From Syntrophobacterales bacterium (lineage in GTDB: Bacteria > Desulfobacterota > Desulfobaccia > Desulfobaccales > 0-14-0-80-60-11), in NCBI GenBank assembly GCA_023512475.1, contig JAILZL010000001.1, forward strand, positions 75,516 to 139,515: a DNA stretch of 64,000 bases. The letters run 5' to 3'. A model generated the notes under the pieces. It had not been told where the DNA came from and ran no database searches. It worked only from the letters and a program-made list of their open reading frames with translations. Below, in pieces: positions 8,510 to 15,222 of the stretch. Each line of letters begins with the position of its first letter. The first letter of the stretch is position 1. The position numbers and the translations under genes are program-made.

Positions 8510-9751
8510 TCATTTGAATTTCTGGGTCACCGTCACCGTGGTGCCGGCCACGGAAATGGTGCCCACCCGGACCTTCCGGGTGAAATTGGGGGCCACCGAG
8601 AAGACCACGGTGCCGCTGCCCGTCACATACTCGGTGGGCGAGCTGATGGTGATCCAGCTGACGCTGGCGCTGGGCTTCCAGGAGCTGCAGCCGCTCGTGG
8701 CCGAGGCGGTGACGGTGATCTTGTAGCCGCTCCCGCCCAGCCTCGGCACCGTGAAGCCGGTGGGGGAGACGCTATAGGTGCAGCTGGGGCTGGGAGGGGC
8801 CGGATTGGCGCCCTGGTAGGCGATGGTGTAATAGCCGAACTCGCAGCCCCTGGGGGTGGCGCTGTTAGGGGCCAGCTGATCGTAGCCGATCCAGAAATAG
8901 CCGTTCAGGCCCCAACCGGTGCCCCAGCTGTTTTTGGCCAGGAAGGCCTGCTGGGTGTCGTCATAGCCCACCAGCAGAATGGCGTGGCCGCCCTGGTAAC
9001 TGCCGGAGGTATAGTGGTAGACCCCGCTTTTATAGTAGTAAAAGTCGGAATAGACATCCATGGTGGTGACCAGGGGGCCGTAGGTGTAGAGGGCGTTTTT
9101 CAGGGCGCTTACCGTGGGGGAGGTGGTGCAGACGTAGGCCCAGGAGTCGATGTCATAAGTGGCGCTGAACACGGTGCTGCAGGCATTGCTGCAGCTGCCG
9201 TTGGTGGCGGTGTAGGGGTAGCAGCTCTCCAGGGGCAGGCCGGTGTCCCGGATGTAGTTGGAGGCGGCGCCAATGTAGCCGCCGCTGCAGGAGCCGGCCC
9301 CGGAGCAGGAGACCAGCACCTGCTCCGCCAGGTTGAGGTCCACCCCCGGGGTGTTTTTCAGGCGCAGCTGGTAGGACTCCAGAGCCCCGGCGGTGGCGAA
9401 GGCCCAGCAACTGCCGCAGGTCCCCTGGTTGCGCACCGGGGTGACCCAGTTGCCGTTATTGTTGCGCCAGTCCAGGGCGGGGGGCAGGGCGGTGAGGGGT
9501 TCCGCGGCCGCGGTGAGGGGTTCCGCCTCCTCCGGTTCGTGTTTCTTGATCAGCCCCACCAGGGCTTTGCGCTTCTCCTGGGGGAGGCGGACGATGGGGT
9601 TGTCCCCGGCCTGCCAGCGGGCCCCCCGGGCTTTGATGGCCGCCTGGAGGTCCGCCAGTTCATCGGCGAAGGCGGGAAGGCCGAAGAAGAGAATCGCCAG
9701 GGCTGCCAGAAGCCCGGCGACGGGGGCAAAAGGGGAACGAGACGGTTTCAT
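8510..9751 (-). CDS. Secreted papain-family (C1A) cysteine protease with BACON-like domain
   Basis: A 413-residue protein with a signal peptide (residues 1-29, ending AFA-D). The mature catalytic domain begins near LPPALDWRNNNGN. The oxyanion Gln and catalytic Cys are in NQGTCGSCWAFA, the catalytic His in GGHAILLVGYD and the Asn in AKNSWGTGWG, so all four key residues are present. The prodomain is short, about 75 residues. After a proline linker, the last 95 residues resemble a BACON/all-beta domain (VSWITISSPTEYV ending in VTVTQ), which often mediates binding in secreted proteins. Several Cys pairs suggest disulfides. GAGGAGGAAA fixes ATG 9751; an in-frame start at 9820 adds an implausible leader. 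Bacterial C1A proteases of this form are uncommon, and its substrate cannot be read from sequence. Confidence 0.9.
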   Translation of the reverse strand: MKPSRSPFAPVAGLLAALAILFFGLPAFADELADLQAAIKARGARWQAGDNPIVRLPQEKRKALVGLIKKHEPEEAEPLTAAAEPLTALPPALDWRNNNGNWVTPVRNQGTCGSCWAFATAGALESYQLRLKNTPGVDLNLAEQVLVSCSGAGSCSGGYIGAASNYIRDTGLPLESCYPYTATNGSCSNACSTVFSATYDIDSWAYVCTTSPTVSALKNALYTYGPLVTTMDVYSDFYYYKSGVYHYTSGSYQGGHAILLVGYDDTQQAFLAKNSWGTGWGLNGYFWIGYDQLAPNSATPRGCEFGYYTIAYQGANPAPPSPSCTYSVSPTGFTVPRLGGSGYKITVTASATSGCSSWKPSASVSWITISSPTEYVTGSGTVVFSVAPNFTRKVRVGTISVAGTTVTVTQKFK

Positions 9752-9969
9752 GGAAGGTTTCCTCCTCGCACTGATAAATCCCTGTCTGCCCCTCCCTGGC
9801 GACCATCCGGAAGCGGGCATGATCCGGGGAAACGGCTCCGGGCCCCCGCCTCGGCCCCTCCCTAGCCATAAGGTCTCTTCTCTGGCTCTTTATCGGCCGG
9901 AGGCGCCCCGGGGATGATTTTTGGCCTTTTACCGGGAGGGCGGCATCATCACCGCCACCCCACCTGGGG

Positions 9970-10881
9970 TCAGACGCGCTCAAAGAGCGGCCGGCCCAAG
10001 AGACCGGTGGGCCGGAAGATCAACAGCACCAACAGCAGGGAAAAGGCCACGAAATCCCGATAGGTGGAGGAGGGGAGGAAAACCGGGGTGAAGATCTCCA
10101 CCAGGCCCAGGATGAAGCCCCCCAGCATGGCCCCCCGGATGTTGCCGATGCCGCCCACCACCGCGGCGATGAAGGCCCACCAGCCGATACGGATGCCCAT
10201 GTAGGGGTCCAGCACCGGGTAGGCCAGCCCGTACATCAGGCCCCCCGCGGCGGCGATGGCGGAGCCCAGGGCAAAGGTGAGGGAGATGACCCGGTCCACC
10301 GGCACCCCCATGAGGGGCACCAGGGGCCGGTTGTAGGAGATGGCCCGCATGGCCATGCCCAAAAGGGTGCGGCGTACCAGGAGATCCAGGGCCACCATGA
10401 TACCTGCGGCCAGAAAGATGATGAGGAGCTGCAGCGGGGTGACGGCCAGCCCCCCCACCTTGAGGACCACGGCGGGGATGAGGGGGGGAAACTGCCGGGG
10501 CTCGGGCCCCAGCATGGCCAGGGTGAAATTCTCCAGAAACAGCCCCACCCCCAGGGCGGTGATCACCGCGCTCACCCGGGGCGCGGCCCGGAGCGGCCGG
10601 TAGGCCAGGCGCTCGATAAGCACCCCCAGCAGGGCGGTGAGGGTCATGCTGAAGCACAGGGCCCCCAGAAACACCAGGGGGGCGGGAAGCTGATACGGCA
10701 GGCCCAGGAGAAACAACGCCCCGGCCAGACTCAGGTAGGCCCCCACCATGAAGATGTCGCCGTGGGCGAAATTGATCATGGTGAGGATGCCATAGACCAT
10801 GGTGTAGCCCAGGGCGATGAGGGCATAGACGCTGCCCAGCTGGATCGCGTTCAGGACGTTCTGGGCCACCACTGGGAGCAT
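9970..10881 (-). CDS. livH: Branched-chain amino acid ABC transporter permease LivH
   Basis: A 303-residue inner-membrane permease with about eight hydrophobic helices. It begins with the LivH signature IQLGSVYALIALGYTMVYGI and has INFAHGDIFMVGAY. It carries GGIGNIRGAMLGGFILG, the EAA-like loop that contacts the ATPase. It lies 116 bases downstream of the binding protein. The matching livM, livG and livF genes are on the opposite strand at 28134-30698, so the transporter is encoded in two separated parts. Substrates of the family are Leu/Ile/Val or related amides; specificity is not determined. Confidence 0.93.
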   Translation of the reverse strand: MLPVVAQNVLNAIQLGSVYALIALGYTMVYGILTMINFAHGDIFMVGAYLSLAGALFLLGLPYQLPAPLVFLGALCFSMTLTALLGVLIERLAYRPLRAAPRVSAVITALGVGLFLENFTLAMLGPEPRQFPPLIPAVVLKVGGLAVTPLQLLIIFLAAGIMVALDLLVRRTLLGMAMRAISYNRPLVPLMGVPVDRVISLTFALGSAIAAAGGLMYGLAYPVLDPYMGIRIGWWAFIAAVVGGIGNIRGAMLGGFILGLVEIFTPVFLPSSTYRDFVAFSLLLVLLIFRPTGLLGRPLFERV

Positions 10882-10997
10882 GGTCGCCTCGGTGGGGGGG
10901 AAGTCAGGGGCTGCGGGAGCCGCCCCTTTTTTCCGTTGCGTGGGGGAGGGGCGGGGAGGTCACTCCCCGGTCCCCTTCCCCCACCTCCCCCTCCGGG

Positions 10998-12149
10998 TCA
11001 GGGGGAGACGCTGGCGTGGTAGGTGAACCTGCCGTCCTTGATCTGCAGAATCACCGCGCTCTTGACCGGGTCTCCGGTGCCCTTGAAGCTCATCTTGCCG
11101 GTGACGCCTTCAAACTCCCGGATGGAGGCCAGGGCGTCCCGCAGCTTCTGGCGGTCGGGGGCGCCGGCCTGGGCCAGGGCCGCCAGGAGGAGACTGCCGG
11201 CATCATAAGTGAGGGCCGCGACGTCATCCGGGGTCTTGCCGTAGCGCTCCTGGTAGTCCCGGATGAATTTCCGGGCCTTTTCCGTGGCGATGTCCGGCGC
11301 ATAGTGGGTGCTGAAGTAGCTCCCCTCCAGGTCCGGGCCGCCCAGCTTCAGGAGCTCCTCGCTTCCCCAGGAGTCGGAGCCGATGATGGCGCAAGCCAGC
11401 CCCAGCCGCCGGGCCTGCTGCACCTGCAGGGGCACTTCGTTGTAGTAGTTGGGGAGGAAGAGCACCTGAGGATTGGCCCCCTTGATCTTGGTGAGCTGGG
11501 AGGAAAAATCCATGTCCCCCTTGGTGTAGGACTCAAAGGCCACCACCTTGCCGCCCGCCTCTTCAAAGAACTTTTTGAAGAACTCGGCGATGCCCTTGTT
11601 GTATTCCGAGGCCACATCATAGAGGACCGCAGCGGTCTCCGCCTTGAGGTGGTCCCGGGCGAATTTGGCCATCACCTGGCCCTGGAAATCGTCAATGAAG
11701 CAGGCCCGGAAGACGTATTTCTTGCCCTCGGTGGTCTTGGGGTTGGTGGACCAGGGGGAGACCATGGGGGTCTGGGCGTCCTCGCAGATGCGGGCCGCGG
11801 GGATGGCGTTCCCGGAGGCGTTGGGGCCGATGACCGCCAGGACCCGGTTCTGGGTGATGAGCTTCTGGGCCGCGGCGGCGGCGGATTCCGCTTTATCCTC
11901 ATTGTCCTCGATGAACAGCTTGACCTGGTAAGTCTTGTCCCCCAGTTTGACCCCGCCGGCCTGATTGACCTGCGCGGCCAGAAGCTCGGCGGCGTTTTTG
12001 CAGGAGGCCCCCACCGCCGGCTTGCTGCCGGTGAGCTCGGCGTTCACTCCGAGGCGCACCTCGTTGACTTCCGGCTTGCCGCACCCCGGCGCCGTCCACA
12101 GGAGCCCCATGATCGCCATCATGCTCATGAGCAGCCGCAGGGAATACAT
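10998..12149 (-). CDS. livK: Branched-chain amino acid-type ABC substrate-binding lipoprotein
   Basis: A 383-residue periplasmic binding protein (type I fold). The N-terminus is a lipoprotein signal, with a hydrophobic run ending TAPGC that makes Cys24 or so the lipidation site. The core has VRLGVNAELTG, VLAVIGPNASGNAIPAA, MVSPWSTNP and VAALTYDAGSLLLAA, all typical of LivJ/LivK proteins. GGGAGGAAGG in front of ATG 12149 decides the start. The perfect palindrome at 12181-12200 is 31 bases upstream of this ATG. It is transcribed with livH and divergent from the CRP/FNR-type regulator. Confidence 0.92.
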   Translation of the reverse strand: MYSLRLLMSMMAIMGLLWTAPGCGKPEVNEVRLGVNAELTGSKPAVGASCKNAAELLAAQVNQAGGVKLGDKTYQVKLFIEDNEDKAESAAAAAQKLITQNRVLAVIGPNASGNAIPAARICEDAQTPMVSPWSTNPKTTEGKKYVFRACFIDDFQGQVMAKFARDHLKAETAAVLYDVASEYNKGIAEFFKKFFEEAGGKVVAFESYTKGDMDFSSQLTKIKGANPQVLFLPNYYNEVPLQVQQARRLGLACAIIGSDSWGSEELLKLGGPDLEGSYFSTHYAPDIATEKARKFIRDYQERYGKTPDDVAALTYDAGSLLLAALAQAGAPDRQKLRDALASIREFEGVTGKMSFKGTGDPVKSAVILQIKDGRFTYHASVSP

Positions 12150-12180
12150 GCGCCTTCCTCCCGTCTCTGGTGAAGATATC

Positions 12181-12200
12181 TGCGCACGGCCCTGTGCGCA
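12181..12200. promoter_or_regulatory. Perfect 7-6-7 palindrome, candidate CRP/FNR-type operator
   Basis: TGCGCAC-N6-GTGCGCA is a perfect inverted repeat with the two-fold spacing (N6) typical of CRP/FNR family sites. It lies in the divergent region between livK (31 bases from its ATG) and the regulator gene starting at 12329. Its binding partner is inferred from position only. Confidence 0.55.
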
Positions 12201-12328
12201 CCATAACAGAAATCCGGCTTCGGGGTCAATCCGAAAACCTGGGCTCCGGTGCCCGTTTGTCTCTTCCGTCCGGCGGCGTTCTCTGCCACAATCGGAGTGC
12301 ATCACCCCCAAAAGGAAGGAGCTGGGCG

Positions 12329-13027
12329 ATGTCGGAGGACAAGGCGGCCATCCTACGGCGGATCTATCTGTTTTCCGGCCTCCCGGAGGAGGACTTGGCG
12401 GCGTTGGCCCGGCTGGCCGTGGCCCGCAATTTCCCCAAAGACGCCGTTATCTTCTGGGAAGGCCGCCAAGCCGCCGGTTTCTTCATCCTCCTGGAGGGGC
12501 AGGTCAAACTGGTGAAGAGCTCGCCGGACGGCAAGGAATACATCCTGCGCCTGGTGGGACCGTGGGAGACCTTCGGGGAGGCCGCGGTGCTGGCGGAAGA
12601 TGTCTATCCCGCCACCGCGGTGGCCTTGAGCGACTGCCGGACCCTGTTTTTCCCCACAGCCCCCTTCCTGGCCCTGCTCACCGCCTCCCCCCGCCTGTCC
12701 CGGAACATGCTGGCCACCATGAGCCGCCTCCTGTACCATCTGACCCGGCAGTTGGAGGACCTCTCCCTGAAGGAGGTCTCCGCCCGGCTGGCCCGCTTTA
12801 TTCTGGACAAATGTCGGGAAACCCACGGACAGGTGGCCCCGGATCTGGTAATCGAACTGAATATTTCCAAAACCCATCTGGCTTCCTATCTGGGAACCAT
12901 TAGCGAGACCCTCTCCCGCACCTTGGCCCGCCTCAAGGCCCTGGGCGTCATTAACGAAGAAAAGGGTCGCATCACCATCAAGGAACCCCAGCTGCTGGAG
13001 AACATCGCCCGGGGGATCAAGGTATGA
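12329..13027 (+). CDS. CRP/FNR family transcriptional regulator
   Basis: A 232-residue regulator. Residues 10-120 form a cyclic-nucleotide-type beta barrel (FSGLPEEDLAALARLA, FFILLEGQVKLVKSSPDGKEYIL, GEAAVLAEDVYPATAVAL). A dimerisation helix follows, then a winged helix at about 155-220 with the recognition part SKTHLASYLGTISETLSRTLARL. The N-terminal cysteines of oxygen-sensing FNR are absent, so no [4Fe-4S] switch is expected; ligand unknown. AAAGGAAGGAG precedes ATG 12329. It is divergent from livK, with a CRP-like palindrome in between. A second CRP-like palindrome precedes nfnA at 57412. Control of either target by this protein is a hypothesis. Confidence 0.9.
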   Translation: MSEDKAAILRRIYLFSGLPEEDLAALARLAVARNFPKDAVIFWEGRQAAGFFILLEGQVKLVKSSPDGKEYILRLVGPWETFGEAAVLAEDVYPATAVALSDCRTLFFPTAPFLALLTASPRLSRNMLATMSRLLYHLTRQLEDLSLKEVSARLARFILDKCRETHGQVAPDLVIELNISKTHLASYLGTISETLSRTLARLKALGVINEEKGRITIKEPQLLENIARGIKV

Positions 13028-13052
13028 CACACGAGACACCCGGCAAAAAAAT

Positions 13053-13108
13053 AAAAATGTCTATAAGGAAAAAAATGTCTTGACAGCAATAACCTGCCAT
13101 CATTATAT
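13053..13108 (+). promoter_or_regulatory. mucR promoter with 18-bp-spaced direct repeats
   Basis: An AT-rich island in GC-rich DNA. TTGACA at 13080-13085 and TTATAT at 13103-13108 are 17 bases apart, a good sigma-70 promoter. Two copies of AAAAATGTCT (13053-13062 and 13071-13080) stand 18 bases apart and reach the -35 box. They are candidate operator half-sites, possibly for MucR autoregulation, since Ros/MucR proteins prefer AT-rich targets. Confidence 0.6.
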
Positions 13109-13179
13109 AAAATACAAGAACGGTTGTGGATGCGCCCGCCGATCCGGTTGGAAAAAACAACTGAAAGGACTCACCCCCT

Positions 13180-13623
13180 ATGGCGACGGAAATCCTCAAA
13201 TTAACGGCTCAGATTGTCATCTCCCACGCCTCCATGAGTGAACTCACCCCCAAGGAACTGGTGGAAGAAATCCGGGACGTGTACCACCTCCTCAGCTCCT
13301 TGGAGGCCGGGGCTCCGGCGGAAGCCGCGCCGGTGCAGAAGCCGGTTTTGCCGGAAGAAGTCAAGAAACCTCCCATCCCCCTGGAGGATATTGTCCAGGA
13401 CAAGTTTGTCGTCTGCCTGGAGTGCGGCAAGAAGATGCGCACCCTCAAGGCCCATATCCGCAAGAGCCATGGTCTCACGCCGCAGGAATACTTCCGGCGT
13501 TACGGCTTGGACCCCAAGAAATATCCCCTGGTGTGCCGGGAGTACTCGGAACAGCGGCGGGCCCTGGCCAAAGAAAAGGGCCTGGGCGAAAAAGGCGCCG
13601 CCCGGCGGAAAGCCACCGTGTAA
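13180..13623 (+). CDS. MucR/Ros family zinc-finger transcriptional regulator
   Basis: A 147-residue MucR family protein. The C-terminal half has the prokaryotic zinc finger CLECGKKMRTLKAHIRKSH (C-x2-C...H-x4-H type). It continues with the conserved GLTPQEYFRRYGL and YPLVCREYSEQRRALAKEKGLG. The N-terminus matches the family oligomerisation region (LTAQIVISHAS...LTPKELVEEI). A proline-rich linker joins the two. The gene is monocistronic, with its own promoter and an intrinsic terminator at 13679. Family members are nucleoid-associated-like repressors of exopolysaccharide and motility genes in alphaproteobacteria. Targets here are unknown. Confidence 0.92.
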   Translation: MATEILKLTAQIVISHASMSELTPKELVEEIRDVYHLLSSLEAGAPAEAAPVQKPVLPEEVKKPPIPLEDIVQDKFVVCLECGKKMRTLKAHIRKSHGLTPQEYFRRYGLDPKKYPLVCREYSEQRRALAKEKGLGEKGAARRKATV

Positions 13624-13678
13624 CCCCCGAGGCCCGGGAGGCTCATCCCCCGGGGCGGAAAAGGGCGCCGCCGGCGGG

Positions 13679-13710
13679 GAAGAGGGGCGCGTGCCGTCCC
13701 TCTTCTTTTT
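13679..13710 (+). terminator. Intrinsic terminator after mucR
   Basis: Arms GAAGAGGG (13679-13686) and CCCTCTTC (13698-13705) form a perfect 8-bp stem followed directly by five T. It separates mucR from cdd. Confidence 0.8.
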
Positions 13711-13753
13711 CGCCCCGACCTTCCACTCCGACCAGCCGCCCTCCGGAGGGTCG

Positions 13754-14173
13754 ATGTCACCGGTATCCTTGACCCCTGCCGCCCGGCGCCGTCTCCTTGA
13801 GGCCGCCACCGCCGCGCTCGGAAAGGCCTATGCCCCCTATTCCGCCATCCGGGTGGGCGCGGCGGTGCTCACCTCGGAAGGGCGGATCTTTGCCGGCGCC
13901 AACCTGGAGAACGCCTCTTACGGGCTCAGCCTGTGCGCCGAGCGGGTGGCGGTGGCCGCGGCCGCCGCCGCCCTCGGGGGGGAAAACCTGCGCCTTCAGG
14001 CCGTGGCGGTGGTGAGCGACCATCCGGGGCCTTTCCCTCCCTGCGGCGCCTGCCGCCAGGTACTGGCGGAATTCGGCCCCGAGGCCCTCATCCTCTATCG
14101 GGGGGAGGCGGGCCTGGAAGAGGTGAGGCTGGCCGACCTCCTGCCCCGGAGCTTCCTCCTCCGGCCGGGCTGA
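13754..14173 (+). CDS. cdd: Cytidine deaminase
   Basis: A 139-residue homotetrameric-type cytidine deaminase of pyrimidine salvage, converting (deoxy)cytidine to uridine. The substrate-contact segment is AYAPYSAIRVGAAV. The zinc site is formed by LENASYGLSLCAERVA (catalytic Glu and first Cys) and PPCGACRQVLAEF (two further Cys). CTCCGGAGGG stands before ATG 13754. It is followed by 290 bases without a gene, so it is probably a single unit. Confidence 0.95.
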   Translation: MSPVSLTPAARRRLLEAATAALGKAYAPYSAIRVGAAVLTSEGRIFAGANLENASYGLSLCAERVAVAAAAAALGGENLRLQAVAVVSDHPGPFPPCGACRQVLAEFGPEALILYRGEAGLEEVRLADLLPRSFLLRPG

Positions 14174-14301
14174 TTCCTCCAAGACGGGAAAAAGCCCGTC
14201 ATGTCTTGCAGAGGGGCGGCCGGCACTTTAACTTAAATGGAAAAAAGGCCCTGGCGGCGACCGGAACCGGCCCGGGGAGCGGCGGGAATTGTGCCCCGCA
14301 C

Positions 14302-14330
14302 CTTACCAAGGCTCCCCCGGGGAGATATAA
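14302..14330 (+). promoter_or_regulatory. Candidate sigma-70 promoter for the 85-residue protein
   Basis: A consensus -10 box TATAAT (14325-14330) lies 17 bases after TTACCA (14302-14307), about 135 bases before ATG 14465. The -10 is exact and the -35 is moderate. Confidence 0.5.
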
Positions 14331-14464
14331 TACAAAGGCTGAAGCGTGTCGGAGAGTCCCGTGCCGCGGGGCTTCTTTCCGGGAACCATGCCCCGGAGAG
14401 GCCCCCCGGGCGGAAAGCCGGGGCGGACATCTCAAGGCCACAGCATGGAGCGGAGGAGACGGAC

Positions 14465-14722
14465 ATGGGCTATACGCTGATGGGTCTGAAAAACAAGATC
14501 GAGGAGATGTATCCGGAGATCGTCCGGCACGGCATCGTGTGCAGCGTCACCTTCGATGAGGCCAAAAACGCCTATATCGTGCATTTCAAAAAGGACCACC
14601 ACGAACTGACCACCCACCTGGAAAAGGCGGACGCCGACGCCTGCATGGAGGGCCAGAAGTGCGTCTACCTGGGGGTGCAGATCGGCCAGTTCATCAAAAA
14701 TTTCGAGGCCCAGGAGAAATAA
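14465..14722 (+). CDS. Small conserved-looking hypothetical protein (85 aa)
   Basis: Not assigned to a named family. The 85-residue acidic and basic soluble protein begins MGYTLMGLKNKIEEMYPEI and ends QIGQFIKNFEAQEK. It contains two cysteines and the motif FKKDHHELTTHLEK, which gives an HH pair. No signal peptide or membrane helix is seen. GGAGGAGACGG before the ATG and a TATAAT box upstream support expression. It is followed after 59 bases by a DsrE-like gene on the same strand. Confidence 0.7.
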   Translation: MGYTLMGLKNKIEEMYPEIVRHGIVCSVTFDEAKNAYIVHFKKDHHELTTHLEKADADACMEGQKCVYLGVQIGQFIKNFEAQEK

Positions 14723-14781
14723 GCCCCTTCAGGGCATCCGGGAGGGAGTGATCTTCCCGGGCCGACCCGAAGGACGAGGCC

Positions 14782-15132
14782 ATGGCCGGCAGATACGCCC
14801 TCTTCGCCTTTAACGGCGAAGCCATGTGTTTTGTGCATGTGCTGCTGAACGCCCTGGATCTGGCGGCCCGGGGCCATGAGGTGCAGGTGGTGGTGGAGGG
14901 GGCCGCCTGCGGGCTGATACCCCGGCTGGCGGAGGCGGGCAACCCCCTGGCCCCCCTTTTCGCCCAAGCCCGGGAGAAAGGCCTCGTGGCCGGGGTGTGC
15001 CGGGCCTGTGCCGCCAAGCTGGGGACCCTGGCGGCCGCTGAAGCCCAGGGGCTGCCGCTCCTGGCCGACATGCAGGGCCACGCCGGCATGGGCGCCTTTG
15101 TGGACCGGGGTTTTACCATCATCACCTTCTGA
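14782..15132 (+). CDS. DsrE-like small cytoplasmic protein
   Basis: A 116-residue protein resembling the DsrE/DsrF-like fold seen in sulfur-relay and many uncharacterised anaerobe proteins. It has an N-terminal strand YALFAFNGEAMCFVHVLLNALDLAARG, then EVQVVVEG and a conserved Cys pair VCRACAAKLG. The CRAC segment near residue 75 could be the active or metal-binding site. It contains no membrane segment. It forms a pair with the preceding 85-residue gene. Function in sulfur trafficking would be an extrapolation from the fold. Confidence 0.65.
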   Translation: MAGRYALFAFNGEAMCFVHVLLNALDLAARGHEVQVVVEGAACGLIPRLAEAGNPLAPLFAQAREKGLVAGVCRACAAKLGTLAAAEAQGLPLLADMQGHAGMGAFVDRGFTIITF

Positions 15133-15222
15133 GCGCACCGGCCCGGAGGGGACAAAACCGGGACGGAGGTTCCGGGACCTGCCCGGATGGCCCCGTTCAC
15201 GCTCCGGGGAGGATGTCCAGTT

